Shown in pieces: positions 14,079 through 25,970 of a DNA stretch of 64,000 nucleotides. How positions within the stretch are numbered: position 1 is the stretch's first letter; each line of letters starts with the position of its first letter. Source of the stretch: Albula goreensis (lineage: Eukaryota > Chordata > Actinopteri > Albuliformes > Albulidae); assembly GCA_022829145.1 (NCBI GenBank), contig CM040758.1, positions 14,220,628 through 14,284,627 on the forward strand, written 5' to 3'. The notes beneath the pieces are model-generated. The model did no database searches. It was not told the origin of the DNA and was given only the letters and a program-made list of their open reading frames with translations. The translations under genes were made by a program, and so were the position numbers.

Positions 14079-17000
14079 CTTTTTTACATTTTCACCAAAG
14101 TGCCGATGAAAATATAATTCAGGTCAGTGCACTGGTGTAGCAGATATTCTCTCATACGTACCAAACTGTCTGTGCTCTCATTCACAATGCTTCGGTCTTT
14201 GGCCCATCAGTTTACTCCAAGGGTTGTGAGAACAAAGAAGAGGAATAATAATAGTTTGACACAATAAGGACACTTTTGTGCCCTTTGAAACACCCCCTTG
14301 CAACTGATTCAAAGTGAATATCCTGCCTTTAAGCACTCAGTTTATTTTATTGATATGCTGATTACGGTCTTTACACTTGAAAGTTTGAGTTTTGCATGAA
14401 GAGCCATTTTATTGATGCTCCATCGACTAGGGACTGTGGGATCCAGCTTTTCTTTTTGAAGTAAGCACAAAGAGAGACAGACAGAGACGGCCCATACAGT
14501 AACCGGTCAGAACCTTGACTCTATACTGCGGCTTCAACATCTGACATGATAAGATTCCACACCCCATTTTTATCACACATTTCATTATGGCAAATACTAC
14601 TGCTTTACTGAAATAGTCACCATGAGTAAATCTCCCAGTGATGCACTTGTAATGTTTATTGTCATATCCCAGTATGCTTTTCCACAGAGTATTTTTAATT
14701 TTTTTTGCGTCAGAAACATTTTGTTTGCATGCACTGTCAAGGAATCACATTATCTCCACTGTGCTTGTCTGTATAATTCTGCAAGTCAAATACCCTCATA
14801 CTTCATTTCACACATTTTCAATGTATCCATCCATGGTGAGTTGCTTATTGGAAATCACAAGCTTGATGTGAACTCTTAGATACAATTATCATGCACAATT
14901 GATTCAATCAGAGAAAATATTATACATAAAATGAAGGATCTCATTAGGTGACTTCTTCTTGCCCGATATATTCTTTGTAATGTTTTGAGCTTGAAGGATA
15001 GAGCAAGTTGTTATGCTTGTTATAATTGTAATATTGACTTGCAGTCTCCAGAATTCCTTGCATGACAGAAACAGGTTTTTGTTTCCATCCTTTCTAATTT
15101 AGTGTTGCACCTTGTGTAGAGGCTGTTAGTCATGTCAGTGTTGCGTTTGATATATATGAGAAGGGTGCACTGCCTTTGCTCACATGCAGGTTCTTGTCAG
15201 CATGCACAGGTAGCACTGAAGAGCAACAGTGTTCAAATTAAAAACCCAAGCTAACCAAATAGTGGAATTGATACTGATGCCATGTCACGATTTGGTATAC
15301 AATCTAAACATGCCGCACACTGAACATAGAACTTATGTTAGCAAGCCTCTAATTTTCCTCTGCTAGTCTTAAATTAATAATGGTCATTCTCATTGTTGCG
15401 CCATCATTTGGCCAAGGAATTCTTTACTATATGAGTTGAATGAATGCAGGAATTTGTTATTGATTGTTTTTTATGTATTACAGATGATATACTATGTTTA
15501 AACACTGTGCACAGTTAAAGAATTAGCGTTTAGAAGTGTTTAGGACCCAGAAAATCCAGATACAGCATGGATGAGTTCCTTCTATATCAAGAGGAATCAA
15601 TGCTTTGCTTCTCAAACAACTGGCTGTGTAATCATGGATTCCACAGCATATCACACTTTGTGGGTCTGAGTCCCAGCTAACCTCATCAGTCCCTATGGCA
15701 GCAGGCCCACACTGGTGAGGCTGGTGGCTGACTCTCAATGGTGCATGAGCAAATTAACCCAATTACTCTCATTAATTTCTGAACAGATTTCCTACAACAT
15801 TCAGATTTATGAACTGAATTCATTTTTTCGTTGGGTTCCTCAGACCAAATATCGATGTGATTGGTGATGTGTCTGCAGTGTGAAAATTAGTGAAGAGTCA
15901 AGTTAGAGGCATTTCTTCCCAAGTCAGAGTAAGATTCAGTGGTGAACAGGGCTTTTGAAATAGTTAAAATGCAACACAGAAATCAGCTTTCTTTCCTCAC
16001 AAGTTCTAAAAATTATTCTCAGTCATTTTAACCATAGAAAGTTCAATTGCTTATCTTATGTGAAGAAACAACTGAGTCCTATTCTGGTTTGTGAATTATT
16101 GAAGAGGATCTAAGTTTAGATGACTTTTATGGTAATATGAAGTAAGCCTAACCAGCTCCACACTCAGCTCTGGGTACCAGAGACGAAAGTGAGGAACTAA
16201 GTAAGATGGAGTGCTCTAGATTTCAATGAAAACTTTGAAGGAATATGAAAGGCTGCAATAAAAAAGTCATTAGTCATTAACATGCTTCGGGACAGCCACC
16301 TGTCAATGCCCTGATGGCTCACTGGAGACTGGGAAAATATGAGAACTTGTTGAGCTGCAGCAGAGAATTATAAATGAGCCGTCTACTCAAGGGTCATCAG
16401 AACTGCAGAAAACAGTGAAAGAATGGATGTATATTCTGAAATAAAAATCTTCCTTTTGTCTAGGAATGAGGGAGAAGGAAGGAGCCCATGGCAGACAAAG
16501 GGACCACTGTCACATTGACTTCAATGTGACAAAAATGGATTTTCTACAGAGGGAGTCTACAGAGGGAGTCATTGGTAAGGTATGATGCCCTAAATGCCCT
16601 AAATACGATGCACTTCATTACTGGGCTTTTGAAATGCCCACGCAGACCATTGATAAGTGATTACAAGCAATGGCCCCAGCTTCAGTATCCTGACCATTAT
16701 CATTATCTCACAAAGTTTACAGAATGCGTACAGAAAAAATTGACAAAATTGTTGATACAGGATGTGTATGTTATTTTCTATCTAAGCCAACAATGAAGTA
16801 ATGGGCTTTTCCCCCTTCATCTCAGATGCTAATCCGTTAACTGACCTGGAGTTCTAATTTCTTCCATATGTTAAATTTTCACTTATGACTGAATTCCAAA
16901 CATACAAACATTTTTAGACGGATGTTTTTATTATTTTTGAACATTTATTTTTACCTTAAGTAATGTCAAATACCATACTTTTTCCTCAGTAAATACTGTT

Positions 17001-20000
17001 CACGTATCTACATGAGAAATTTCTGGGTTGGATGAAACATGACAGTCATGAGGCCTGTGTACTGACAGAGAGGTGATGTATAAAACATAATTTAATATAG
17101 ACGTTCAGTGTGCCACTGAGCCTTTAGTAGAACATGCAGGTGCTGGTTCAGTCTTTTAACCGTCCTTGGTCTTTTTGAAGATATGCGCCTCTGATCCTCA
17201 CTGGAGAATATCAAAGAGCCTCTGAGCTTCAGATTCCATCATGGGAGAGGAGATAAAGGCTACAGACACAGCTGGGCGAGAGACTGATGTCTGATTTCAA
17301 TATAACAAGTATGCAGTCAAACTGCACTTATCCCTGCAAAGGTTGGAATAGGTCTTCATTTTCATGCAATGGGCGTACTATCCAGGAGAGGTTGGTCGGA
17401 AGGGTAAGGCTCAGTTTTATCGCATAATGTAGGTATTTTTAGTAAGACGATACACCGTGTGCAATTTTAATAATGGTTGAAAGGTTAAATTGAGCATGAA
17501 TCTTAATCTTTTCCTTCTTCCGTGAGCCCACCTCCCTACCTGTCTGACTGTTTTGTTATCATTATGTTGCATTATGGGCCAGTTTGCAAAAAAATAGAAC
17601 TCCCTTCAGAAAATAAGGACATTATCATTCTTTAAATGTGCAGCTTGTATGCCATGCTCAATTTATTACCACCTCTGCAAGTTGCCAACTTTTCTGTTGC
17701 ATGCAATGATTCATCTATGCTGTGAAGCATTCTGTTGTTCAGAGAAAGTGAGCAGAATGAGAAAGCTGGCTCACAGGTTAAAAATCAGTCACAGCTATTT
17801 TCTTGTAGGCTACACATATTTATTTTAGTAATATGTGTACAATAAAAAAATGTTTTGAAAGGTAATTGTTATTTAAGAAAATGTTTGCAGACAATGATGA
17901 AAGTCTATATATAGTCATTTCAATTGCAATGTCAAATAATTCCTGGGCACCTACAGCATGAATGTGTAAAGTTTTTTATGAATGAAAAATGTCAATTCAT
18001 ATTTTCAATCATTTATTTCCCAGTAGATTTTTCTCACCCTATACTAAACAGGTGGTTTGTGTGTGCATTAAACATTCATGCATTCATATTAATGAACCCA
18101 GCTGTGAGATCACAGCTATTTTCAAACAGCTTGTAAAATAGCTTAGAGTTTTCAAATGTTCACCCTTGCTAAACAATGTTGCATACACACAAACTTTATA
18201 CCTATATGCCATACAGGAAATTGTGATCTTCCCCAGAAGGGAATTTTAACATCTGATACGCATCGGTTTAGTTTAGATCTGGACATTGTATTAATAGCTT
18301 CTACTCATCGGTTTAATAAAAACAAATACCTCAGACTGTTTGGTTTGCAGCGACATCCATGTATGTAGTTATTTTACTGTTCTGCCTCTGATACAATCAA
18401 TTGAATGATTAGAAAAAAGAATGAAATATCTTCTTAAAACGTATTTGTTTTTCATTCTAATAAATGGCTGGCCATATTTACAAGCCTGTCTTTTTACTTT
18501 CACATGGTTAAAAATAAAAACTAAAAATTGTTTCATTCTTACCCTTTTACTCCAAAGCTACTATTAGTGGCAGTCCTGGTTTGCCTCAGTTTCTGACATA
18601 TTATTTTACATCCTATTAGGGTAAAAAGCCATCAGTCACCTCACAGACCAGCCGACCATCCACCCCATAATCATTCATGCTACAGAACACAAAGCAACAA
18701 GCATAGCTGTCATAAATTCATTTTCATGTCAAATCTTTTAGCGGATAAGTATAAGTAAAAAAAACATTACAGAGAGAGCAAAAAACAGAGAACAATTTCA
18801 TTACATGGTTAGTAAATTGGTGTTCCCTCTTGAATATACGAGTGAATTCTTATATATATTTTTTAAATTCTGTCATATTTCATATGTGATCATTGAGTGA
18901 GACTGTATAGTATACATTTTGCACAGTCTTACTGCCATTTGACCATGTTGTCAGCTTCACTCTTATTGGTCACATATAAAAGAACAGCCGTCCTGCTAGT
19001 GGCTGAACAGTACATGTTGAGCATATTGTAGCATAAACTTCAAAGGCCATTTCCAAGGTTCACAAATGGATACCATAGAAAGCAGTGCCAAGAATTTAAT
19101 TAAATCAACTTTTTTCCTTAACTTATAAAAATCGTGCTTTTTCTCCACAATTTGGTACAAAACATTTGGTAAAACAATGTTCATGATTGCTGTGCCAATG
19201 AAGATGAAAATCAACACTTGCATTTAGCCAAAGGACAAAAGTTGATTGAATCCTGGCCAACGTCTATATTTCTAGATTCACATCCAAAAAAACAAAAAGT
19301 TTCAAACAACAAAAGTTATGGCTAATCAAAAAACATTGTTGTATGCTATCAATATGCACCATGCCGTTTATTTAAATCAATTAGCATTCTTCTGCATACT
19401 GACTTGAAAACAAGTTCCAGTGCACTACAAGGACAAATTAAATTTTCAATTAACTTCAAGCTTTGCATGGCAGCGGATCATAAAGCTTTTATAAAATCAC
19501 CAAACACCACCCATACAGTCTATAGTGGAGAGAAGAAAGCAATGCTGATCTGAGAGTAAAACATAATCAACGCTCTTTTCCCCTAGAATTCTATACATTT
19601 GGTCTGCCAAGAGAATAGACATATTTTGTCACATACTGATCCTAAATGGACAGCTGAATTGAATATGCTGACAGTTGCCCTGTTTTGCTTTGATGCGAAA
19701 GGTTTTAGTAAAGTTGTACAAATGAAGCCATTCTGAGTGCACACACAATCACAAATCATCAAAATATCAGCTAATGTTGATGCCACACAGCAATGTTTGG
19801 CTGTATTATGGTTTGCACTATTCTCAGGAAGGATGCGCTCTCTGTGAATTAGATTGTGAATGTTTTTTTGTTTTTTTTTTTTGAGGAAAAGCTGTAATGA
19901 AGTGCAAGGGAGTCCACTGCGTGTCCTGGAGAGCAAGAGGGTTTTGCTGGATTTTATTTTCACATTTCAAATCAGCAACCAGTTTAGACTCAACTAACTC

Positions 20001-20660
20001 AGCCTCTTTTAATTGACCAATTAAGTGCTGAGTAACACCAAAATCAGAACCCCAATGGCGCTCCAGGCCAGGGGTTAATCAGCCATGGGCTAAATCATCC
20101 ATAGTTCATCAACAGTAGAGGAAATTGTTGGAGGCACTGTATTGGAAATGTACGGATTCAGCTTTAGTTTTCATCTTGTCTGACATACTGCACATTCATA
20201 AAATATAACGTGTACTTCAATTACATTCGTTGTCTGTTTCCTTGTATTTATCATGAAAGCAAACTGAAGAAAAACAGCATGTTCCTTCACTGAGAATAAT
20301 GAAAGCTTTAGAAAGAAAATGTAAAAAAAAAACAAACCAAAGGACACAAGTGGAGCAGAAAGGCAAGACAAAGGGACCTAAGCCTCATAGAGTGGGAGGG
20401 ACACAGGGCCACTCCAAAATCCAAGCCAATCCACTGGTTCCCCCGAATATACATATAATAGCTCTTAAGGCAGGCTAAAAACAGCATGTGAGCAATAGAG
20501 ACTGAAATTGATTGTTGAGCTGCACAAAACTGGCCGTAATGAGCATCTACCTCATTTATACTGGGCTGTAAGCAACATAAGGGCCTAATGATGTTAGAGG
20601 TGTGTATTAAAAGCCATTCGTATACTTCAGGAAGACAGATGAAGGTTGTATTTCAGTATG
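14079..20660. other. Unique non-coding DNA; no gene recognised
   Basis: No open frame here shows a known motif; the longest (19583-19963 minus, 126 codons) crosses a T-rich run near 19863-19882 and codes for nothing I recognise. A small cluster of local repeats lies at 16509-16602 and is listed separately. No SINE, LTR or inverted-repeat termini seen. Confidence 0.5.
16509..16602. repeat. Cluster of palindrome and short tandem duplications
   Basis: Within 95 bp there is a perfect 10-bp inverted repeat with a 2-nt centre (gtcacattga ct tcaatgtgac, 16509-16530). A 13-bp unit (tctacagagggag) is then repeated twice in tandem at 16543-16568, and a 9-bp unit (atgccctaa) twice at 16585-16602. The pattern fits local replication slippage near a hairpin. 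Confidence 0.85.
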
Positions 20661-20829
20661 TGTAATGGCATCTCGCCGTGGTACATAACTTAACGCTGTC
20701 ACTTTCCATTTGATCTGTCACAGGACAGGTTATGGACGATGCGCGCCTCCTTTCATAAAACGGACGACACGTTCCGCAAACAATCCAAGGTAGCAGACAA
20801 ACGACCCGTTGCTGCGTTTCATTTTTCAG

Positions 20830-20945
20830 GGCCGCTCGCGGATCTTTAAGTTGAAACCATGTGGAAAATTAACAGCCACTCTTCCGCTGGGCGAGAGAAT
20901 ACTGGGCCGGCCAGGTCTCTGGCCAGCAGATGGTGGATCGGCCGG
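20830..20945 (+). other. Candidate exon bounded by consensus splice sites
   Basis: A pyrimidine-rich tract ending in a good acceptor (tttcatttttcag, AG at 20828-20829) precedes this 116-bp segment, and a strong donor (G|GTGAGT, 20946-20951) follows it. An ATG at 20859 has A at -3 and opens 29 codons (MWKINSHSS...) up to the donor, ending in phase 0. An in-frame stop lies upstream, as expected for a 5' UTR. A second frame is also open across the whole segment and the minus strand is open (20826-21008), so coding status is unresolved. I recognise no protein family. It could be a 5' exon of a protein gene, a lncRNA exon, or coincidence in GC-rich DNA. Confidence 0.3.
20923..20936 (+). promoter_or_regulatory. 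CTCF-like binding motif
   Basis: CCAGCAGATGGTGG matches the vertebrate CTCF core (CCASYAGRKGGCRS) at all but one position (T for the C after GG), and the preceding TGG also fits. It lies within the CpG-rich patch. CTCF sites in gene deserts often mark loop anchors or insulators; occupancy cannot be judged from sequence. Confidence 0.5.
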
Positions 20946-20967
20946 GTGAGTTTCGTTCTGTAAACGT

Positions 20968-22374
20968 CTAATTGCAATGCAGCCATTGGCAACCTTGGTT
21001 TGTGACACATTTATAAGGCACGTTTTGTGAATGAGTTCCTCTTAGCTTCGCTGACCTGATTTCCCCATACTGCTGTACTGTGGCTCATCTGGGTTTCCCC
21101 CCTGCCAGTGCCAAGAGGCCTATACCCAGTCCGCAACACATCACGCTCAACATACCGTAACATGTCAGCTCTCTGCAGGTTTCTGAATGTACAGCAACAA
21201 TAAAGATCTCTGAACAGTAAATAACATCCAGGTATTTGTCCTTAACTGCTCTACACTAAAACAATGATGTGTGCTGCAAACCCAGCTCATTAATTCACAT
21301 TTGAGACATCACTTTGAATTCTGCAATCTCCTTCTTTTCAGCATTGGCTGACATTCGTCATCCATATTACACCCAATCCATTTCATTGTTGTCAGGAATA
21401 TCATTTTGTGGGCATCATTAAATAAAAAATTTAAAAAGCCTTTATTGCAATTTTGATTGTTTTCCCCTGCCATTGAATTGCCATTGCAAAAGATTGCTTA
21501 ATGTACATTCCATTTCATATTAATTTGTTTCAAAAGTCAAATAAACCTGAACGAATAAGCACACTGCAATTAAAATAAAAACATCTGAATATGTTTTCAT
21601 TGACAACACTGAGTTGGACTTGTTCCTGGGTTCTGAATAAAAACACAGGGGTAACAGACAGAAGCCTGTATTAGTGTAAGTACTGCCATTCCCTGCTCTT
21701 AGATCTGAATGTGGTGAATGCATCAGCTCTATGATTCCGATGGCTGACTTTGTGCACAGGCACTCCTGTCCCAGCATCATAAATTACTCTTATTCTTTGT
21801 GTGCTCCCAGCACAAGCAGTAAATGGTAACTTTCTGTAAGTCATGGACTGTATTTATGGATGTGTGTTTAACAGACAGGTCTTGTGCTTTTGCAAGCCTT
21901 TGTGTTTGCACATTCTGTTTGAGTGTCCTTTTAGGTGCCGCAACTCAGGAAAATAAAAAAAGATACATGCAAATGTGACTATAACTGAGATGTCACTGTC
22001 CTATTAAATGGCAGCGTGAATATATACTCACAGTTCAAAGCCAGGGAGAGAACAGACCCAGTGTGGACTGTTTGAGACAGGGGGGAAAATGTAATTCCTC
22101 AAGGCAAACCAACTAAATGGAAATAATTTCTTATCGCGGCCGATGCAGAGTCCCCTCCTTTGCTTTGAGTTACTTTGATGTGGCTTTGCTGAGGAAAGGA
22201 ACCGTTCCAAAGCCTGCTCCACACTGGTCTGCATGCTACAGAACACAATGCTCTGCGCCCGGATACTTCATTCAAGAGCAGTGGTTACTTTTGTGTCTTC
22301 TCAATTACAAAATTTACATTTCAGATCAGATACTCTCACAACCCCTCCACACTACTTATTCATATTTTACCCAA

Positions 22375-22378
<4 letters not shown>
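20968..22378. other. Unique non-coding DNA
   Basis: AT-rich sequence with no recognised gene or element. The minus-strand open frames 21520-21780 and 22028-22246 have no known motif. Confidence 0.5.

Positions 22379-22405
<27 letters not shown>
22379..22405. repeat. (AT)13 microsatellite
   Basis: Perfect AT run; it explains the Tyr-Ile stretch in the plus-strand open frames that cross it (22117-22551 and 22233-22481), which are not genes. Confidence 0.95.
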
Positions 22406-25400
22406 CATTTCTCTTTCAATGCAATATGTTACATACTGTATATACAGTGATGATTTTATTTTTGACTTTGAGAAAAATTAATAATTGTTTTCTTGAGTGT
22501 AATCCAGAGTTGTTTTTTTCCCTCAAAGAAGGATCAGGCACTGTGGATTAACATCTTTATTAACTAATACTACTGGGTTAAATCATTATTCATGAGACCT
22601 GAACTGGCTTGGATCCCAAGCACTGTTGCAGAGGGGGAATTTGTGTGAACATCTGTACTAGGAACTAAATCAAATGAAATAAAATGAAACTGTTAAGCAG
22701 AGCAGCAATAAAAACAATAATACTGAGGTAGGGTTTCAGGTGCCAGGTATACTGATTAAGGGGTACTAGGGTAGATTGAGTCATGGCTGATCTGAACCAT
22801 CCCTGTTGCTTAGCAACCAATAAATACCATTTACAATTTGTGTAGGTTTATTACTTGCACACTACAATACCTTTTGTGATTTCAAAATGTTGCGGTAATC
22901 GATTCACGTCGACAAAAGTGTTTTTGCTGATTAATTTTACACAGTCCCATATAATGCAATCATGTACAGGTGATATTAAATATATGGCAATGCATTAGTA
23001 CAATAGAGTACGGGGTTCTGGATCTTGTGAGCTGCTCTGTTATCAATCATTATGTGGTTTTCTTACTATGAGCAAGAAGGTTGTTAAATTCCGAAACATA
23101 TACACTATATTCACCAAGGAGGTGTTCTGTATGGGCCATACAATGCAACATAACATAAACATTACTTCCCTTTACATTGAGGCAAAAATATAAGATTTAA
23201 CCACTTTTTATCTTATGGAACTTTTCCATTCTCCAATACATCAAAGTTGGTTATGAGTACTGCTGAATGAAATCCCTGTCCTCTTTAACGCAGTTGCTGT
23301 CAAACATGCAAACTCCAAATTTGTTCTTTTGGATAACAGGGTGGATTAATGCATGATGCTATATGGCAGGACGGTATACAGGAAACATACAACACATTAT
23401 CACACAACTACCATCTCATTTACCCAATGATGGCAGTGCAACATTAATTAACTCCCACCACTTGGCAGAGTGAACTGACACAAAATAGCATAATGTAGGA
23501 ACATGATAAACACTGCTGACATTATAGATAGGCCACGGTTCACAATCGGCTTTAACAGGTCTGGTCATGTGTTGCTTTTCATCACCAAATGGTGGTTTTA
23601 CTTGTAGTAAGGTATACATTTTTTTTTTTTTTTTTAAAAACAAACAAAAAAAACAGGAACTTATTTTGCTGCTGCAGCGATGTAAATTTTTGTTTTGTAA
23701 TTCATGGATTTGCCCCAATGCATTTTCTCTTGAAGTAATGTGCTTCCTGTAAGCTGCTTTGAACTGAAACATCAGCCAAATGGGTAAAATATAATGAAAA
23801 TGTTTTCAGATGCAGACACAAGGGTCTCAATTCCATTATCAGAGGAGGTTATTTATTTTCACTATTGATATCTCCTTTTCCCCAATAGGTACAGCCAGTA
23901 TTTATGCTTAAAATTATGGTTATACTAAACACTTACTCATCTGGGTCATACATACAGACAGATGATCGATAAACATGAGCATCTGAGAACTCAAAAATGT
24001 AGGATTACTGTATAAAGGATGAAAAACCCCCATCCTATACTCCAGTAAACTCTATCTGCTTACTCTGTTTGAACATTGTCGTACAGCCCATGGCATGAGC
24101 AAACCAGTGTTCAAAACTAATGTACACTAACGGAAGGTGTCTTTAGCAATTATGCTGCCATTTCTTGAACCCTCACCCAAGGGTTATTAAAGTTACTTAA
24201 AATAAAAACAATAACGACACTGCAGACTGTTCTGAAAAACTGTACATTCCACTTAGAGGTGAGCATAGATGAGGACTGCAGATATCTTTCAGGGAACAGG
24301 GTTCTGAGCCTGAAACGATTCCCACTGTTGAAGCAAGTGGCTCAGATGATGAAAGAGACCTTGGCAATGTATTGGATGATTGCACAGATGCTGAACACCC
24401 CAGAGACATGAGATTTAGACTCTAGTGATGAAGACCATATGTCCTTTGCTGGGGGTGATTATTTATTGGTTAAATTCACCCTCCAATCCACAGCATTACT
24501 TTGGTCTGATGAAATAAAAAAAAAGATGATAACAACCTAGAAGCAAAATTCATCAGAAGTGATAAGCTTGCCGCCGGGTGAAGCCAACCAACCTTTATGC
24601 TCCTGACAAAAGATGAGAGTTCTTTCCCTAAAAGGAATGCGATAAAAAAGATCCCAAGACTATTTTCTGTCACTGAAACAGCAAAGAGGGAAGAGCAATT
24701 AATCTCTGAACAAGTGGCATATTTAGCAGACCCAAACCATCCCTACCAGTACTAGCAAATGAAGCTATGACACATTCAAACTTCTTTAATAACTTTAGTT
24801 TCTATTGATGAAATATAAGAGACCCAGCCATTTGATTTCAACCATGGATTACATGGAATGTTGTAATGTCTTTATAGCTTTAAGTATGAGAGTGTGATGC
24901 AGTACTGCAGGAATTAATCATTTTACTACATGCATTTTCAAGTCCCAGCCCAGGGGCTTGATTAGTCAAAAACACATATTTTTATTCAGTCCATCTGTAA
25001 ACTACTTTGATCCTGCTCATGCTGTAATGTTGCTTTCTAGGAATGCATAAAGTAGGTGAAATTGTCAAGTAAGTAAAACATGAGTTATAGTGGGTTTTCT
25101 GCCCCAGAATTCACACACACCAAATACACTACCACATACTTTGTATGTACATAACAACAATGAGCCATGTATGGATATTATCTTTCTTTTTAGCTTTCCA
25201 GTTCATTTTCACAATATTGACCCAATGGCAACACATCTGCTTTGGCAGTTGGATTCTATACTGGAAACACAAAAAAACTCAACACTTTTAATTAAGTACC
25301 CTCAGCCAATTTTTCAGCACCTAACCCCAGAGACAGTCAGCCAGTTGAACAGCAGGAAAGATATCAATAGTCTGCTAGAGGCCAGGTTTTGTTTCCGCAT

Positions 25401-25755
25401 CAATAATGAATTATGCATGATTTTAATCAAACAAATACAAATGAGTATCTGCTTGCCAATCAATGTCTAATAACTTGTTCAAGGTGTAGCCCATCTTGAG
25501 GGCTCACTGCCTCCTGTACACCCCTGCATTGTTGTTTTGATAGGTTCTCAGTGGTACGGGACACTCTGAAATAATACTTTGTCCCTCTCTGCGGGCATTA
25601 TGAACTGAGACTGACAGTTATCAAGTGAATACCATCTAAATTTAAATTAGAAAAAATATGCCATCCCATATGGACTTATTTCTATTAATGGTTCCACCTC
25701 CCTATGTGTCCCTTTTGGCCAGTCTCTCTACTGGCAGATAACTAGTTAATAGTAT
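22406..25755. other. Unique non-coding DNA with a poly-T run
   Basis: A run of 17 T followed by A-rich sequence lies at 23619-23650. Around 24300-24420 one plus frame gives a short acidic stretch (SEPETIPTVEASGSDDE) ending in stops. This might be a fragment of an old transposase or gene, but I cannot assign it. The 126-codon frame at 25090-25470 shows no known motif. Confidence 0.45.
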
Positions 25756-25957
25756 TGTAATGTGACTTGGGATAGTCACGTGATGGTGGAGGATCGAGAG
25801 AGTTTTTGGTTCAGGTCTGAAATGTGTGGGAGAGACATTGGTTAGCGGCTGGAGAAATAAATGTTAAAAATTGCTGGAATCCTTTTGTTTGTCGGGTCTT
25901 CCTGTTCATCGTCCTTTTAGGCATGTGTGAGTCGCATAAGCCTAGCAGCCCGTTACA
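25756..25957. mobile_element. Probable solo LTR of a retrotransposon
   Basis: This 202-bp segment begins TGTAATG and ends CGTTACA, the TG...CA ends of an LTR with a 7-bp terminal inverted repeat (one mismatch). A polyadenylation signal (aataaa, 25856-25861) lies about midway, as in an R region, followed by a T-rich segment. The flanks gttaatagtat (25745-25755) and gttaatggtat (25960-25970) are nearly identical but are longer than a usual 4-6 bp target duplication and offset by 2 bp. No gag/pol sequence adjoins, so a solo LTR is likeliest; a short non-autonomous TRIM-like element is possible. Orientation is inferred as plus from AATAAA. Confidence 0.55.
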
Positions 25958-25970
25958 GTGTTAATGGTAT

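Larger units (their letters stand above)
20671..20967. promoter_or_regulatory. CpG-rich patch (CpG-island-like)
   Basis: By hand count this 300-bp stretch holds about 23 CpG dinucleotides with roughly half G+C, near or above the number expected for its composition. The surrounding tens of kilobases are strongly CpG-depleted. In vertebrates such retention usually marks an unmethylated promoter or regulatory element, or a recently inserted GC-rich element. It contains the exon candidate and CTCF-like motif listed separately. No TATA box or known promoter element is evident. Confidence 0.55.

Noticed and set aside
24240-24800. Acidic short frame considered as a fragment of a piggyBac-like transposase
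   Set aside because: Stops follow at once, no catalytic residues or terminal repeats are visible, and similarity is only compositional.
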